62,108 nucleotides of DNA from Clostridia bacterium (GCA_017387685.1 JAFOEU010000112.1:1-62108); one strand, 5' to 3'; numbered from the stretch's first letter, positions 7,994-17,380 are shown. Notes: generated by a model from the sequence alone, not told the origin. Translations and numbers: made by a program.

Positions 7994-8344
7994 TCAGAAC
8001 GCTCCGTCGGGAATGCCGAATTTAGCGGCAAGTGCCGACATCTCTGTTGCGGATGCATCCTGAACGCGCGCAATACCCTCGTTGACAGCCGCAACGATGA
8101 TATCCTCAAGTGTCTCGGGATCGTCGGGATCGATGATCTCGGGCGCGATCTTGATCTCGGTCACGCGGAGAGTACCGTCGATCTTGAGATTGACCGCACC
8201 GCCTCCTGCCGCAACGTCGTATTCGCGGGATTCAAGGTCAGCCGCAAGAGCCTCTCTCTCCTCCTGGAACTTCTGTACCTGACGCATCATAGCGTCCATA
8301 TTCTGGGGTCCGCCCCCAACTCCCTTGGGAAGTCTGACTTTCAT
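7994..8344 (-). CDS. ybaB: YbaB/EbfC nucleoid-associated protein
   Basis: A 116-residue YbaB/EbfC-family DNA-binding protein. The N-terminal part is glycine-rich and is followed by the expected MMRQVQKFQEE helix. The conserved AGGGAVNLKIDGTLRVTEIKI segment forms the beta sheet, and DDPETLEDIIVAAVNEGI forms the C-terminal helix. AAGGAAGG precedes the ATG. It sits between dnaX and recR, the classic order in Bacillota. Confidence 0.95.
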   Translation of the reverse strand: MKVRLPKGVGGGPQNMDAMMRQVQKFQEEREALAADLESREYDVAAGGGAVNLKIDGTLRVTEIKIAPEIIDPDDPETLEDIIVAAVNEGIARVQDASATEMSALAAKFGIPDGAF

Positions 8345-8377
8345 TGTATATTTACCTTCCTTAATAAATAATATGTC

Positions 8378-10153
8378 TTAATCGTTGTTGCCTTGTGCGA
8401 GCTCATTAAGCTCATCGGCAAGTATTTTAGCATCACTCGGAGCTTCGCCCTTCTTGACGAGCTCAAATATTATATCTTTCTCGGTTATCGGTCTATCGAG
8501 CGCGACGGATGCCGCAGAGCAGAATGCTTTGAATTTATCGGGCAGGGAGAGCATAGTCTTGGTGAGCGACTGCGAATAACAAATAATTATTCTGCCTTCC
8601 TCGTCGAAATAAGCATTTTCGGTATTCAGCAGAGCCACGATCATTGGCGCGGTCGACTGATATGCATCCAAAATCTCCGCCCACTGACGGATAGGACGAA
8701 GCGTGCGCGATTTTGCCGCCGCGGGCGTGGACACGGGTGTCGGTGCGGAAATCGGCTTCGCCTCTTCCCTCTTTACGGGCGCAGGCGCGGGTGCGGGAGC
8801 AGCGGCGGGGGCAGGCTTCGGTGTTGCCTTCGGTGCACTTTTCTTGACGGGCTTGACGTCCTCGGGAACGTAGGGAACGAAATCGTCGTCCGCGGGGGGG
8901 ATATCGTATTCGTCAAATGGAGGCGGCTCGCCGAAATCGTCGAATGCGGGAGCATCGTTCTTCGGTGCGGGAGTCGGCGCGGGTGCGAGCGCGGTGGGGA
9001 TGCCCATCGCGATCTTCGCCTCGAGTGCCGCGATTCTCGCAAGAAGTGCCTCGGGGGTCGCTCCGAGCTTTTCGTCCGAAAGGCGGACGAGCGCGAGCTC
9101 GGCAACCGTTCTGCGCGATGCACCGGGGCGTTGCATTGCGGAATATGCATCGTCAAGCAGACGGCAATGATATGAAAGCAGCTCGCGAGTGAAAGCCGCC
9201 GCATCTGCGGCAAGGCGCTCGCTTTCGCTGTCGGTAAGATCAAGGTATTTGGATGCAGACGCACGCGCGGTCTTCATAACGAGCATATCGCGGTAATATT
9301 CGATAAGCTCCTGCCAGAAGACTCCGAGGTCGGACGCCGAGGCATCGATCTCTGCGATGATCTCAAAAAGGCGGGCGCAATTCTTCTGCGTAATGGCGCG
9401 GACGGTCTCGCTCATCGCCTCGCGTCCGCGTACACCGACGGTCTCGCTGACGGTCGCGGCTGTAACCTCGCGTCCCGCGGCGGCGCAAAGCTCAAAAAGG
9501 CTGATCGCGTCGCGCATTCCTCCCGTTGCAAGTCGCGCAAGCATCAACGCGGCATCGTCGGTGAGGGTGATATTTTCTTCTTTCGCTATATATTTAAGTC
9601 TCGAAACGAGGACGGGTGTGGCAATTCTTCTGAAATCAAATCGCTGACAGCGCGAAATGACGGTTGCGGGAAGCTTTTGCATCTCGGTGGTCGCGAGGAT
9701 GAACACAACGTGCTCGGGCGGTTCTTCAAGAGTTTTGAGGAGTGCGTTAAACGCCGAGGTCGTGAGCATATGAACCTCGTCAATGATGTAAACGCGCTTT
9801 TTTACGTTTGAGGGACTGTAAACAACCTCGTCGAGGATATTTCGGATATCGTCGACCTTGTTGTTCGACGCCGCGTCCATCTCGAGGACGTCTGTCGTTG
9901 TGCCTTCAAGAATGGCACGGCAGGATGGGCACTCGCCGCAGGGATTGCCGTTTCGCGGACTTTCGCAGTTGACGGCACGCGAAAGTATCTTCGCGCAGGT
10001 CGTCTTACCCGTTCCGCGCGATCCGCAGAAAAGATAAGCATGGCAAAAAAGACCGCGCTCGGTCTCGTATTTTAAAATATCGGTAATATGCTCCTGACCG
10101 CAGACGGAGTCGAAGTCTACAGGTCGCCATTTGCGATATAAGGCTTGATGCAT
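8378..10153 (-). CDS. dnaX: DNA polymerase III subunits gamma and tau
   Basis: A 591-residue clamp-loader ATPase. Residues 1-370 hold the AAA+ core: Walker A CGSRGTGKTT (43-52), the zinc module Cys63-Cys72-Cys75-Cys78, Walker B IIDEVHML and sensor ATTEMQKLP. A long linker rich in Ala, Pro and Lys follows, then a C-terminal tau-like domain from about residue 480. The ATG at 10153 is preceded by AAAGGAT; a longer in-frame reading from 10192 enters repeat sequence and is not used. It heads the dnaX-ybaB-recR operon, with the SRP RNA gene just upstream on the same strand. Confidence 0.96.
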   Translation of the reverse strand: MHQALYRKWRPVDFDSVCGQEHITDILKYETERGLFCHAYLFCGSRGTGKTTCAKILSRAVNCESPRNGNPCGECPSCRAILEGTTTDVLEMDAASNNKVDDIRNILDEVVYSPSNVKKRVYIIDEVHMLTTSAFNALLKTLEEPPEHVVFILATTEMQKLPATVISRCQRFDFRRIATPVLVSRLKYIAKEENITLTDDAALMLARLATGGMRDAISLFELCAAAGREVTAATVSETVGVRGREAMSETVRAITQKNCARLFEIIAEIDASASDLGVFWQELIEYYRDMLVMKTARASASKYLDLTDSESERLAADAAAFTRELLSYHCRLLDDAYSAMQRPGASRRTVAELALVRLSDEKLGATPEALLARIAALEAKIAMGIPTALAPAPTPAPKNDAPAFDDFGEPPPFDEYDIPPADDDFVPYVPEDVKPVKKSAPKATPKPAPAAAPAPAPAPVKREEAKPISAPTPVSTPAAAKSRTLRPIRQWAEILDAYQSTAPMIVALLNTENAYFDEEGRIIICYSQSLTKTMLSLPDKFKAFCSAASVALDRPITEKDIIFELVKKGEAPSDAKILADELNELAQGNND

Positions 10154-10170
10154 ACGCTTATCCTTTCTTT

Positions 10171-10327
10171 GAATGCATAATGCAAAATGCAAAATGCAAA
10201 ATTATCCAATCAAGGTAGATTTCCGCGCAAGCGCGAAAATCAATATTAAAAAACTAATCTTTACTTTGCAAACAGCCAAATAGAATTATCAATTCATTTT
10301 GCATTTTGCATTTAGCATTTTGCATTT
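10171..10327. repeat. Inverted TGCAAAA heptamer array
   Basis: Between dnaX and the SRP RNA, 10171-10204 repeats ATGCAAA several times and 10290-10327 carries the same heptamers in reverse complement (TTTTGCAT...). The arms can form a hairpin of about 33 bp with a loop of about 85 bases. The loop contains a small hairpin, CCGCGCAAGCGCG. Such short AT-rich heptamer repeats are typical intergenic repeats of clostridia; the function is unknown. Confidence 0.7.
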
Positions 10328-10373
10328 CTTATTTTGCCGCCAATTTTCTACGAAAAATTGGCTGCAAAATAAG
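10328..10373 (-). terminator. Hairpin at the 3' end of the SRP RNA
   Basis: The stem CTTATTTTGCCGCCAATTTT pairs with AAAATTGGCTGCAAAATAAG. It begins where the SRP RNA ends on the minus strand and probably acts as its terminator or processing signal. No clear U-run follows. Confidence 0.6.
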
Positions 10374-10642
10374 ACCATACACCCCAAAATCGAACTTCAC
10401 TTTTGCGCGTTAGTCCCTTTCTCTGCTCGGGGCAGGCGACCTCGCGGCACATCGAGCTAACCGCTTAATGCTGCTTGGTTCCCCACCTGACATGGTTCAC
10501 AGCGCACGATTGCGCAAGACCCACCCTTCAACACAGAAAAAGAGTCGCAGACCGCATCGGATCCGCCCTCAAAAGAGGAATGAACCCCCGCTATAGCGGA
10601 TTTCGGGTACAGGACACCGCTAACTCCCCGGCTGGTATGGCC
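10373..10642 (-). ncRNA. ffs: Signal recognition particle RNA, large bacterial type
   Basis: About 270 bases. On the minus strand the 5' Alu domain is recognisable (GGGGAGTTAGCGGTG, CCTGTACCC), close to the Bacillus subtilis scRNA. The S domain with the Ffh-binding helix 8 follows (GAACCATGTCAGGTGGGGAA, then CCAAGCAGCATTAAGCGG). The 5' end GGCCATACC pairs with the 3' GTATGGTC, which sets the boundaries. The RNA forms the scaffold of SRP for co-translational membrane targeting. Its position upstream of dnaX is conserved in Bacillota. Confidence 0.95.
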
Positions 10643-10685
10643 TTATTTCACAGCCAACGCCGTAAAATAATCAATTTACCTTACT

Positions 10686-10714
10686 ATTATATCAAATTTC
10701 ATTCGAAAATGCAA
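10686..10714 (-). promoter_or_regulatory. Promoter of the SRP RNA
   Basis: On the minus strand TTGCAT (10714-10709), 17 bases, TATAAT (10691-10686). It lies about 40 bases before the mature 5' end, so a short leader is probably trimmed. It may also serve dnaX. Confidence 0.65.
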
Positions 10715-10784
10715 TAGGTTATAAAGATTTTAACGAAAAGTTTATAAACAGCTCCCCACTTTTCTGAAATTCCTATCGCAAAAG

Positions 10785-10824
10785 GCACCGACAGCAGCCA
10801 GAGGGCTGCTGTCGGTGATTTTTT
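10785..10824. terminator. Intrinsic terminator
   Basis: A 14-bp GC-rich stem (CACCGACAGCAGCC / GGCTGCTGTCGGTG) followed by ATTTTTT on the plus strand. It lies directly at the end of the minus-strand transglutaminase gene, whose operon it probably terminates. Confidence 0.8.
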
Positions 10825-13800
10825 AATTTTCTTTCTTAAAGAGATAGATCCAAGCGCGGCGCCAGAGAGTTACCTTTCTGCGGTATGCGGTCACGCGAAG
10901 TCTGTAATAAAGCTTTGCCATAGAGGACATATCACGGACGGGCGCGCCGTTACCGAATTCCTCGGCGGCGATCGCCTCGAAGATCCTGATAGCCTCTGCC
11001 TCGCGGATGGGATGGCGGTGCGCCTCGAATTCGCTCATACCCTCCTCGGGAGCTGCAACACAAAGCTCACGCTCGAGCTCGGATGCGATACGGCGGGCAA
11101 AGTCTGCGCTGAATTCTCCGTCTGCGGGGATAAAGCCGCATTCGCGGAGCATACTCATTATCATCTCGCCCACAAGTCGGACGTCCTCGCGCTCGGGGAT
11201 GATACCCTGTTCTTCGTCTGCTTTAAAGACAGCCTCAATGCGGCGTTCGCGCACCTCTGCACGCTTATTTGCGCGCTTGATGACGATCGCGAAGAATATG
11301 ATAACGATTGCGGCGAAAGCAAGAACCGAAGCCGCGATGATCGAGATCTTGATGATGAGCTGACGGATCTCCTCACGTCTCTGCTCCTCGAGCATCTGCT
11401 GGATCTCGTATTCGGTAAGTCCCTCGTAAGGATCCTCTTCCTCCTCGGGCTCTTCTGTGGAGTCACTCGGACGGGTAGTGCCTGTGGAGGGGCGGGAGGA
11501 AACGTACATAGCATCGTAGTATTCGGGAGTTGTCTCGTACTGTACCCAGCCTATTCCGTCGTACCAAACCTCGACCCAAGCGTGTGCGCTCGAATCGCGG
11601 ACGGAGGTCTTGTAGCGGCTTACCGCATCTTCACCTCTGTGGTTATAGAAGCCTGTCGCGATATAACCCTCAACGTATCTTGCGGGGATACCCGCTTCAC
11701 GGAGAAGGAGCGCGAGAGAGGATGCAAACTGCACGCAATATCCCTCCTTGGTCTTGGTAAGGAAGGTCTCAACGCCGTCGAGCGTATTTTCCTCGCCGAG
11801 AACCTGAGGATAGAGCGTGTACTTGTATCTCTCATCCCGGCAGAGATAGTTGATGATCTCCATGACGAGCTCGTGACGCTGGATGTAAACGTTTCTGTCG
11901 GTAACCAGCGAGGTGAGAGTGTAGGTATCCTTGTTTTTGTTATACTTATAAACCGACTGCTCACCCGCAAGCGAGAAGTCTGCGGGAACGGGATCCTGAT
12001 AATTCTCCTTCACAACGGCTTCGCTGACGATCTGATCATAGAGGTCGCTGATGATCTTCGAGCCCGATTTCTTCGTGTAGGTTTCGTATACGAAGGGAGT
12101 GTACTTATCAAGAAGCTCGCCCTGACGGCGGAACTGCCACTGCGCTGTTGCGTCCATATACTCAAAGTAGAGAACTGCCTTGATAAGCTTCGGCGCGTAG
12201 TATTCGATAACCTCGCCGTATTCGTCGAGCTCAAGCGGTACGTCGATCATTTCGCGTTTTACTTCGCCGTTGGGCGCGATAGTGTAAATCGCGGTGCCCT
12301 TGGGCTGAACTACGCTTATGACCTTGGTGCCGTCCTCTGCGATCGACTGGACGGTGTATTCGAACACACTTCCGTCGTGGAGAGTCAGCGAGAACGTGCC
12401 GAGGCGCTCGTCCTCGGTGTTCACAAGAACCTTGTTTTTACCGTTGTTGACCGCAAGACGGGTCTGGTTGAACTCGGTGATGAGGGTTGCGAGATTGTAG
12501 TGGAAGGAGTCGCTGCGCATATTGGTGATCATCGAAACGGCAGCATAGCCCTCGGTGCCGTTCTGTGCGGCGCGGTAGCTTGTGTAAAGTCCGTCGAAGA
12601 AGTTTGCGTAGCTGATCTGGCTTGCCTCGGCAGAGCCGTACTTGCGCAGGAAGTTGGTCGCGTTGCCCGTCGAGCTGACTCCGCTCGGCGAGTATGCGCG
12701 GATGTGGAATGAGGGCATATAGAGGATGTTGTCGTCAAATTCCTCGGTACGCTTCATATTGACCTGCGCGATGGTGTAGCCGTATTTATCAAGACGCTTG
12801 ACGCTTTCGGTGACGTCACGATCAGGATCGAAGTAGCCGTCATCGGTCATTATCTTGAAGAAGTTGTAGTAAATGGATTCACTTGAGTCATCGTTGATCG
12901 CATAGAGCGAGCGGTAACGCTCAAGGAGCTCGCTGTTCGGCTTTGCGGTCATCCACAAGCCGTCCTCATAGTCGGTTCCGATCCAACCGCGGAGATAGAT
13001 GTTCGAGGTGTAGTTCGACTCTACGTCCATAAGGATCTCGTGGGTGTAGTATCGGGGAGTAGCCATTGTGTTGTGGGGCGAGAAATTGTTCGCATCGCCC
13101 TCAAAGGCAAGAATATCGAGCGCGGGATCGTCGCCCATAAGGTATGCGGTGACGTATTCGCGGTAGTATTCAAGCTTTTCATCAATGGCGGGGATCGTTT
13201 CAAAGCTGCCCTTTGTCGCCATCGCGGGGAGCGCGACAACGATCAGAGCGAGAGCAAGCATTCCCGCACCCGCAAAGCCGCCGATAGCGGCGCGGCGTGT
13301 GAGGATGTTATCGTGGTATGCGCGAACCTTGGCGAAAGCGGCACGGTCCTCGCGGCGCTCTGCCTTTTTCTGCGCCTTGGCTTCTGCCTTTGCCTTCTTA
13401 GCCTCTCGCTTTTCGGCGGGAGTGAGGTGGACCTTTTCCTTTTTCGGCTTCCCTGCAGAGTCTGCGAAATATTCGCTGATCTCCTGATCGACCGTGATCT
13501 TTTTGCCGCGCTTGCGAGCCTTGCGCTCGGCTTTCGCGGCAAGCTTGCGCTCCTTGGCTGATGCCTTGAGCTCTGCCTTTTTCAGAAGTCGCTCGGGAAG
13601 CTCGGGAGCACCGGTCTCACCGAAGATGTTTCCGGTTTCATCTGTCTCGTCGGGCTTCGGGGGGACTATAAAGATGCGGTCGTAAACGTACATAACGATG
13701 ATCGAGCTGAAGCCCATGATGATGAACGCGAGTGCCCAGTTCGAGCGGGAAAGGTTATATACGAAGAGGAATACCAGAATTCCCGCGGAGTAAATGGCGG

Positions 13801-14524
13801 GGAGAACGATGCGCGCACGCTTGATGAATGCGGGGACGAATACCGCCGCCGTGATAAGCGCGAAGAGCATAACTGCCGTTCTGACGAGCTCGGTGGGCGT
13901 TCCCATTGTCTGCGATACGGATACCTGCTTGAGATCCATCGCGTAGAAGCCCATAAATTTCATATGTCCGAGCGCGCCGTTATAGACGGTCAGCGCGAGC
14001 TCGTAAAGATACTGTACGGGGTTGGGGAGCGTTGAAACAACTGCAATTGCGCATATTGCGGGGATCGATACGAGCGCGCCGTATTTCCACAGCGCCATCA
14101 GCGCGATCAGCGCGACGAATACTGCCGACCACATCGCAACGTAGCCAAAGTCTGCGCCCGCGGCAACGCCCGCGTACTCCCGGACGTCCTTTGACGCAAG
14201 GTATTCGGGAGTCATATCAAATCCGAACGCCTCGGTGACGAACATCGTCAAGCCCGCGACGGCGATGAAGAGCACGAATACACGGAGGATCATACCGAAT
14301 ATAACGTGCTTGTTTGACGAATCCGAGCAGTCGGGCGGACAGATTATCGGACGCTTTGCGGCGGGAAGGATGGCGGCACGGCGCTCGTGCTCCTTCTTGA
14401 GCCGCTTGAGCTCCTTCTTTTCAAACTTTTTGCGCTTTTTAGCCGCCTTTTTTGCGGCTTTTTTCTCTGCGAGAGTAACGTCGGTCTTCGCGGAGGTCTG
14501 TTCTTTTTTCTTTTCTTCTGTCAT
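10823..14524 (-). CDS. Multipass membrane transglutaminase-like protein (TgpA-like)
   Basis: A 1233-residue protein. The N-terminus is Lys/Ala-rich, then several membrane segments follow (about residues 70-280). A second very basic loop of about 90 residues (roughly 310-400) is followed by another membrane segment and a large extracytoplasmic region. The transglutaminase core carries Cys930 (GYCVQFASS) and His981 (SSAHAWVEVW); the third position has Glu (YETTP) where Asp is more usual. A C-terminal membrane segment precedes a cytoplasmic tail. It is the last gene of the moxR-DUF58-transglutaminase operon, a widespread set thought to act on extracytoplasmic proteins. Confidence 0.88.
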   Translation of the reverse strand: MTEEKKKEQTSAKTDVTLAEKKAAKKAAKKRKKFEKKELKRLKKEHERRAAILPAAKRPIICPPDCSDSSNKHVIFGMILRVFVLFIAVAGLTMFVTEAFGFDMTPEYLASKDVREYAGVAAGADFGYVAMWSAVFVALIALMALWKYGALVSIPAICAIAVVSTLPNPVQYLYELALTVYNGALGHMKFMGFYAMDLKQVSVSQTMGTPTELVRTAVMLFALITAAVFVPAFIKRARIVLPAIYSAGILVFLFVYNLSRSNWALAFIIMGFSSIIVMYVYDRIFIVPPKPDETDETGNIFGETGAPELPERLLKKAELKASAKERKLAAKAERKARKRGKKITVDQEISEYFADSAGKPKKEKVHLTPAEKREAKKAKAEAKAQKKAERREDRAAFAKVRAYHDNILTRRAAIGGFAGAGMLALALIVVALPAMATKGSFETIPAIDEKLEYYREYVTAYLMGDDPALDILAFEGDANNFSPHNTMATPRYYTHEILMDVESNYTSNIYLRGWIGTDYEDGLWMTAKPNSELLERYRSLYAINDDSSESIYYNFFKIMTDDGYFDPDRDVTESVKRLDKYGYTIAQVNMKRTEEFDDNILYMPSFHIRAYSPSGVSSTGNATNFLRKYGSAEASQISYANFFDGLYTSYRAAQNGTEGYAAVSMITNMRSDSFHYNLATLITEFNQTRLAVNNGKNKVLVNTEDERLGTFSLTLHDGSVFEYTVQSIAEDGTKVISVVQPKGTAIYTIAPNGEVKREMIDVPLELDEYGEVIEYYAPKLIKAVLYFEYMDATAQWQFRRQGELLDKYTPFVYETYTKKSGSKIISDLYDQIVSEAVVKENYQDPVPADFSLAGEQSVYKYNKNKDTYTLTSLVTDRNVYIQRHELVMEIINYLCRDERYKYTLYPQVLGEENTLDGVETFLTKTKEGYCVQFASSLALLLREAGIPARYVEGYIATGFYNHRGEDAVSRYKTSVRDSSAHAWVEVWYDGIGWVQYETTPEYYDAMYVSSRPSTGTTRPSDSTEEPEEEEDPYEGLTEYEIQQMLEEQRREEIRQLIIKISIIAASVLAFAAIVIIFFAIVIKRANKRAEVRERRIEAVFKADEEQGIIPEREDVRLVGEMIMSMLRECGFIPADGEFSADFARRIASELERELCVAAPEEGMSEFEAHRHPIREAEAIRIFEAIAAEEFGNGAPVRDMSSMAKLYYRLRVTAYRRKVTLWRRAWIYLFKKEN

Positions 14525-14536
14525 AACAATACCTCC

Positions 14537-16120
14537 TTAAATATTTCCGAGTCCGACGGTACCGCCGACCTCTTCCTCGCCGTCCTTGAGGGCGCTTTCG
14601 GAGGAAACGATCGTTCTTTCATCGAGCTTGCCGTCGATGAGCTTTATGCCTCGTGCATCGAACTGCTCGCGGCATTGGTCAATGAACGCGCGGCGAAGCT
14701 CGGGATAGAGATAACGCTCCTCGGCGGAGTAAGCGATGACCTCGGTGATTCGGGGGATCTCGGCAACGTCGTCGATGATATTATCGTCGAGGACGGGGAG
14801 AACTACCATAACCTTCGCATCCTGCGTGTCACCAACGGTTGCGGCGAGGCGGGATATCTTTTTATCCGAGGGCACGGTGGGTGCGGACGAGAAGAGACGG
14901 TAAACTACGTCGAAGTCGTCCATTGAATGAATATCGTAGCAGAACGCGCCCATCTCGGAGCGGGTGTCGTACCACATAAGGGTAACGTCGCGTCCCGAAC
15001 GGAGCTCGCGGAGAATTACCGCGATGGTGAGCTCGACTGCGCCGTCCGCGCAATACTCGTTCATATCCTCGTAAGCCTCGTCGTTGATAAGGGCGTGGAT
15101 ATCGGGCTTTGCGGGCTCGGCGGCGGACTTCTTCTTTTTCTTCTTTGATTTCTTTGTCTTTGCTTCCTCGGTGGGAGCTTCCTCGGGAGCGGTCTCCTCG
15201 ATGGGTGCTTCCTCGGCGGGTGCTTCCGCCTCTTCGGCTTTTTCAACCTCGGGGGCAACCTCTGCCGCCTCATCCTTTACCTCAAAGGGATTAACGAAGG
15301 GCTTATCGGGCGCGTACTCGGGGAAGTGAGCCGACATATCGCAGAAGATATAGGAAACGTCGGCAGAGCCGGTGTTGTAATCGTTGACGATGAATTCCTC
15401 GGATTTGGAGGAAAGCTTCCAATGTATGCTCTTGAGCGAGTCACCGGGCTGATAGTCACGGATATCCGAGACCTCGAGCTTATCGAAGGCATAGGGTGCC
15501 TTGACGGTGCGCTGAGCGGAGTCGGATACCGAAAATGCATCGCCTGCGTCGAGGGTGAGCTTACGGGGAAGAACGTAAACGGTGGTAAAGGTGTTGATGG
15601 GGGAGCGAACGCGGAAGATGCGGAAGAAATCGTAAACGTAGAAGGACGTTACACCGATCTCGTAGGTTCCGCGGAATCGGAATTGCACCGTTCCCTTAAC
15701 GGTGTAGTTCGACATGGGTGGCATGCCGATCCGCACGCAGCGTTCTGTGGTTCGGACACTGCTGCGGCGGGGGAGCTTTATATAGGCGTCAATGAAGGGA
15801 TAGGGCAGAAAAGCCTCATTGATAAGTCGGAATTCATACGAAAACGGCTTGTTTTTCTCGGTAACGGTCGTGTCGGAGAGCATATAGATCTTCAGCGAAT
15901 TTCTTGCGATGAGCGCGTAGATCATAGATGCCCAGGGCGCGATCGAAACGAATCCGAAAAGGATCGCGGACGCGGGCGCGCGGAGAGCCTGCGTAAATAT
16001 CAGGCTGGCGATCCAAATTCCGCACCAGATCCAGAAGCGGAAGGTGAAGGATATCGGAAAACGGTCTTTTTCGTGTGTATTCTCAACCTGCTTTGCCTTT
16101 TTGTTCTTGTTTTTAGACAT
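14537..16120 (-). CDS. DUF58 family protein with low-complexity insert
   Basis: About 527 residues. Two membrane segments near residues 25-65 are followed by a beta-rich domain and the DUF58 signature (SDIRDYQPGDSLKSIHWKLS). The von Willebrand A-like part that follows (IFCDMSAHF) is interrupted by about 70 residues of Glu/Ala/Pro and a run of six lysines before the fold resumes (AVELTIAVILREL). The MIDAS motif is incomplete (DMSAH). I use the ATG at 16120; an in-frame TTG at 16129 is possible and the ribosome site is weak. It is the middle gene of the operon; DUF58 proteins commonly pair with MoxR ATPases. Confidence 0.85.
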   Translation of the reverse strand: MSKNKNKKAKQVENTHEKDRFPISFTFRFWIWCGIWIASLIFTQALRAPASAILFGFVSIAPWASMIYALIARNSLKIYMLSDTTVTEKNKPFSYEFRLINEAFLPYPFIDAYIKLPRRSSVRTTERCVRIGMPPMSNYTVKGTVQFRFRGTYEIGVTSFYVYDFFRIFRVRSPINTFTTVYVLPRKLTLDAGDAFSVSDSAQRTVKAPYAFDKLEVSDIRDYQPGDSLKSIHWKLSSKSEEFIVNDYNTGSADVSYIFCDMSAHFPEYAPDKPFVNPFEVKDEAAEVAPEVEKAEEAEAPAEEAPIEETAPEEAPTEEAKTKKSKKKKKKSAAEPAKPDIHALINDEAYEDMNEYCADGAVELTIAVILRELRSGRDVTLMWYDTRSEMGAFCYDIHSMDDFDVVYRLFSSAPTVPSDKKISRLAATVGDTQDAKVMVVLPVLDDNIIDDVAEIPRITEVIAYSAEERYLYPELRRAFIDQCREQFDARGIKLIDGKLDERTIVSSESALKDGEEEVGGTVGLGNI

Positions 16121-16141
16121 TTTTGGCAAAGGTGGGTGTGA

Positions 16142-17149
16142 TTATTTTCTCTTTCCCTTGTAGGGAACGGGGGTGGTACGGAGAATCTCGCCGAGGATCT
16201 CGTCGGGCGAGGTGCCTTTGAGCTTCGCATCCTGACGGAGCATAAGTCTGTGTCCGATAGCGGGACGGAAAACTGCCGCGATATCGTCGGGGAGAACGTA
16301 ATCTCTGCCGCGGACGAACGCGTAAGCCTGCGCAAGACGCATAAGAGCGACGGATGCACGGGGAGATGCGCCGAGTGCGAGCGCGGAGTGGCGGCGGGTC
16401 GCGCCGATGAGCATTACTATGTAGCGGTAAATTTCCTCATCGATGGTGATGGTGGAAACGCCTGCGCGGAGCTCGCGGAGCTCGTCGCGGGTGATAACGG
16501 CGTTGACCTGATCGAGCGGGTTCTTGCCGCGGCGCGCGAGAAGGATGTTAAGCTCTTCCTCGGGAGAAGGATAACCCATACGGATCTTGAGCGCGAAACG
16601 GTCGAGCTGTGCCTCGGGGAGGGGATATGTTCCGACGTAGCCCGTGGGGTTCTGGGTTGCGATAACGGTGAAGGGATCGGGAACAGCATAGGTCGTGCCG
16701 TCAACGGTGACCTTGGATTCTTCCATTGCCTCGAGAAGCGCGGACTGAGTCTTCGGGGAGGCACGGTTGATTTCGTCTGCAAGGAGAAGGTTACACATAA
16801 CGAGACCCTGACGGAACTCGAATTCCTCGGTACGGCGGTTGTAGATATTGAAGCCTGTGATGTCGGATGCCATAATGTCGGGGGTGAACTGTGCGCGCTT
16901 GAAGTCAAGACCCGTTACCTTTGCAAGGGTAGCTGCGAGGGTGGTCTTACCCGTTCCGGGAACGTCCTCGATGAGGATATGGGAGCCCGAGAGCATCGCG
17001 GTAAGCAGAAGCACGATCTCGGAACGCTTGCCGACTATGACCTTTTCAATCTCGGTCATAATAGCCTGCACCTTAGCGTGATTTTCCTTAACGTCGAAGG
17101 CGGGAGCGGTGACTTCGGTAGTCATCTCGGTTACTTTTTCAGAGTTCAT
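16142..17149 (-). CDS. MoxR-family AAA+ ATPase
   Basis: A 335-residue MoxR-type AAA+ ATPase with Walker A GVPGTGKTTLA, Walker B LLLADEINRASPKTQ, the sensor region IATQNPTGYVGTYPLPEAQ, and a C-terminal lid ending near PVPYKGKRK. These ATPases act as chaperones that load metals or assemble partner von Willebrand A proteins; here the partner is probably the DUF58 protein immediately downstream. AAAGGAAC precedes the ATG. It is the first gene of the operon, with its promoter at 17262-17290. Confidence 0.94.
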   Translation of the reverse strand: MNSEKVTEMTTEVTAPAFDVKENHAKVQAIMTEIEKVIVGKRSEIVLLLTAMLSGSHILIEDVPGTGKTTLAATLAKVTGLDFKRAQFTPDIMASDITGFNIYNRRTEEFEFRQGLVMCNLLLADEINRASPKTQSALLEAMEESKVTVDGTTYAVPDPFTVIATQNPTGYVGTYPLPEAQLDRFALKIRMGYPSPEEELNILLARRGKNPLDQVNAVITRDELRELRAGVSTITIDEEIYRYIVMLIGATRRHSALALGASPRASVALMRLAQAYAFVRGRDYVLPDDIAAVFRPAIGHRLMLRQDAKLKGTSPDEILGEILRTTPVPYKGKRK

Positions 17150-17261
17150 TTTTGTGTTCCTTTCTCTGTATTGGAATAAAATAGTTTCAAGATACGGGAA
17201 AAAGAGTCATTCCCACACATTTTTTGCGGCAAATGACCTCAAAATATACCTTTTCGAGTCT

Positions 17262-17290
17262 ATTATACCACAAATTTGTGCGAAATGCAA
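17262..17290 (-). promoter_or_regulatory. Promoter of the moxR operon
   Basis: On the minus strand TTGCAT (17290-17285), 17 bases, TATAAT (17267-17262). The leader before moxR is about 110 bases. Confidence 0.6.
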
Positions 17291-17351
17291 TATCTTTTTG
17301 AGTTGAGTACAATATTTTTTAGCAAAATGGCAATAGCGGCGGTTGTTTATA

Positions 17352-17380
17352 TTGACAAATGAGATTTGAAATGGTATTAT
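17352..17380 (+). promoter_or_regulatory. Promoter of the sigma factor operon
   Basis: TTGACA (17352-17357), 17-base spacer, TATTAT (17375-17380). It is divergent from the moxR promoter. The 315-base intergenic region 17150-17464 holds only these two promoters and their leaders. Confidence 0.65.

Noticed and set aside
11012-12712. Open plus-strand frame of 566 codons
   Set aside because: It is antisense to the transglutaminase gene, has no ribosome site and its composition reflects the third-base bias of the real gene.
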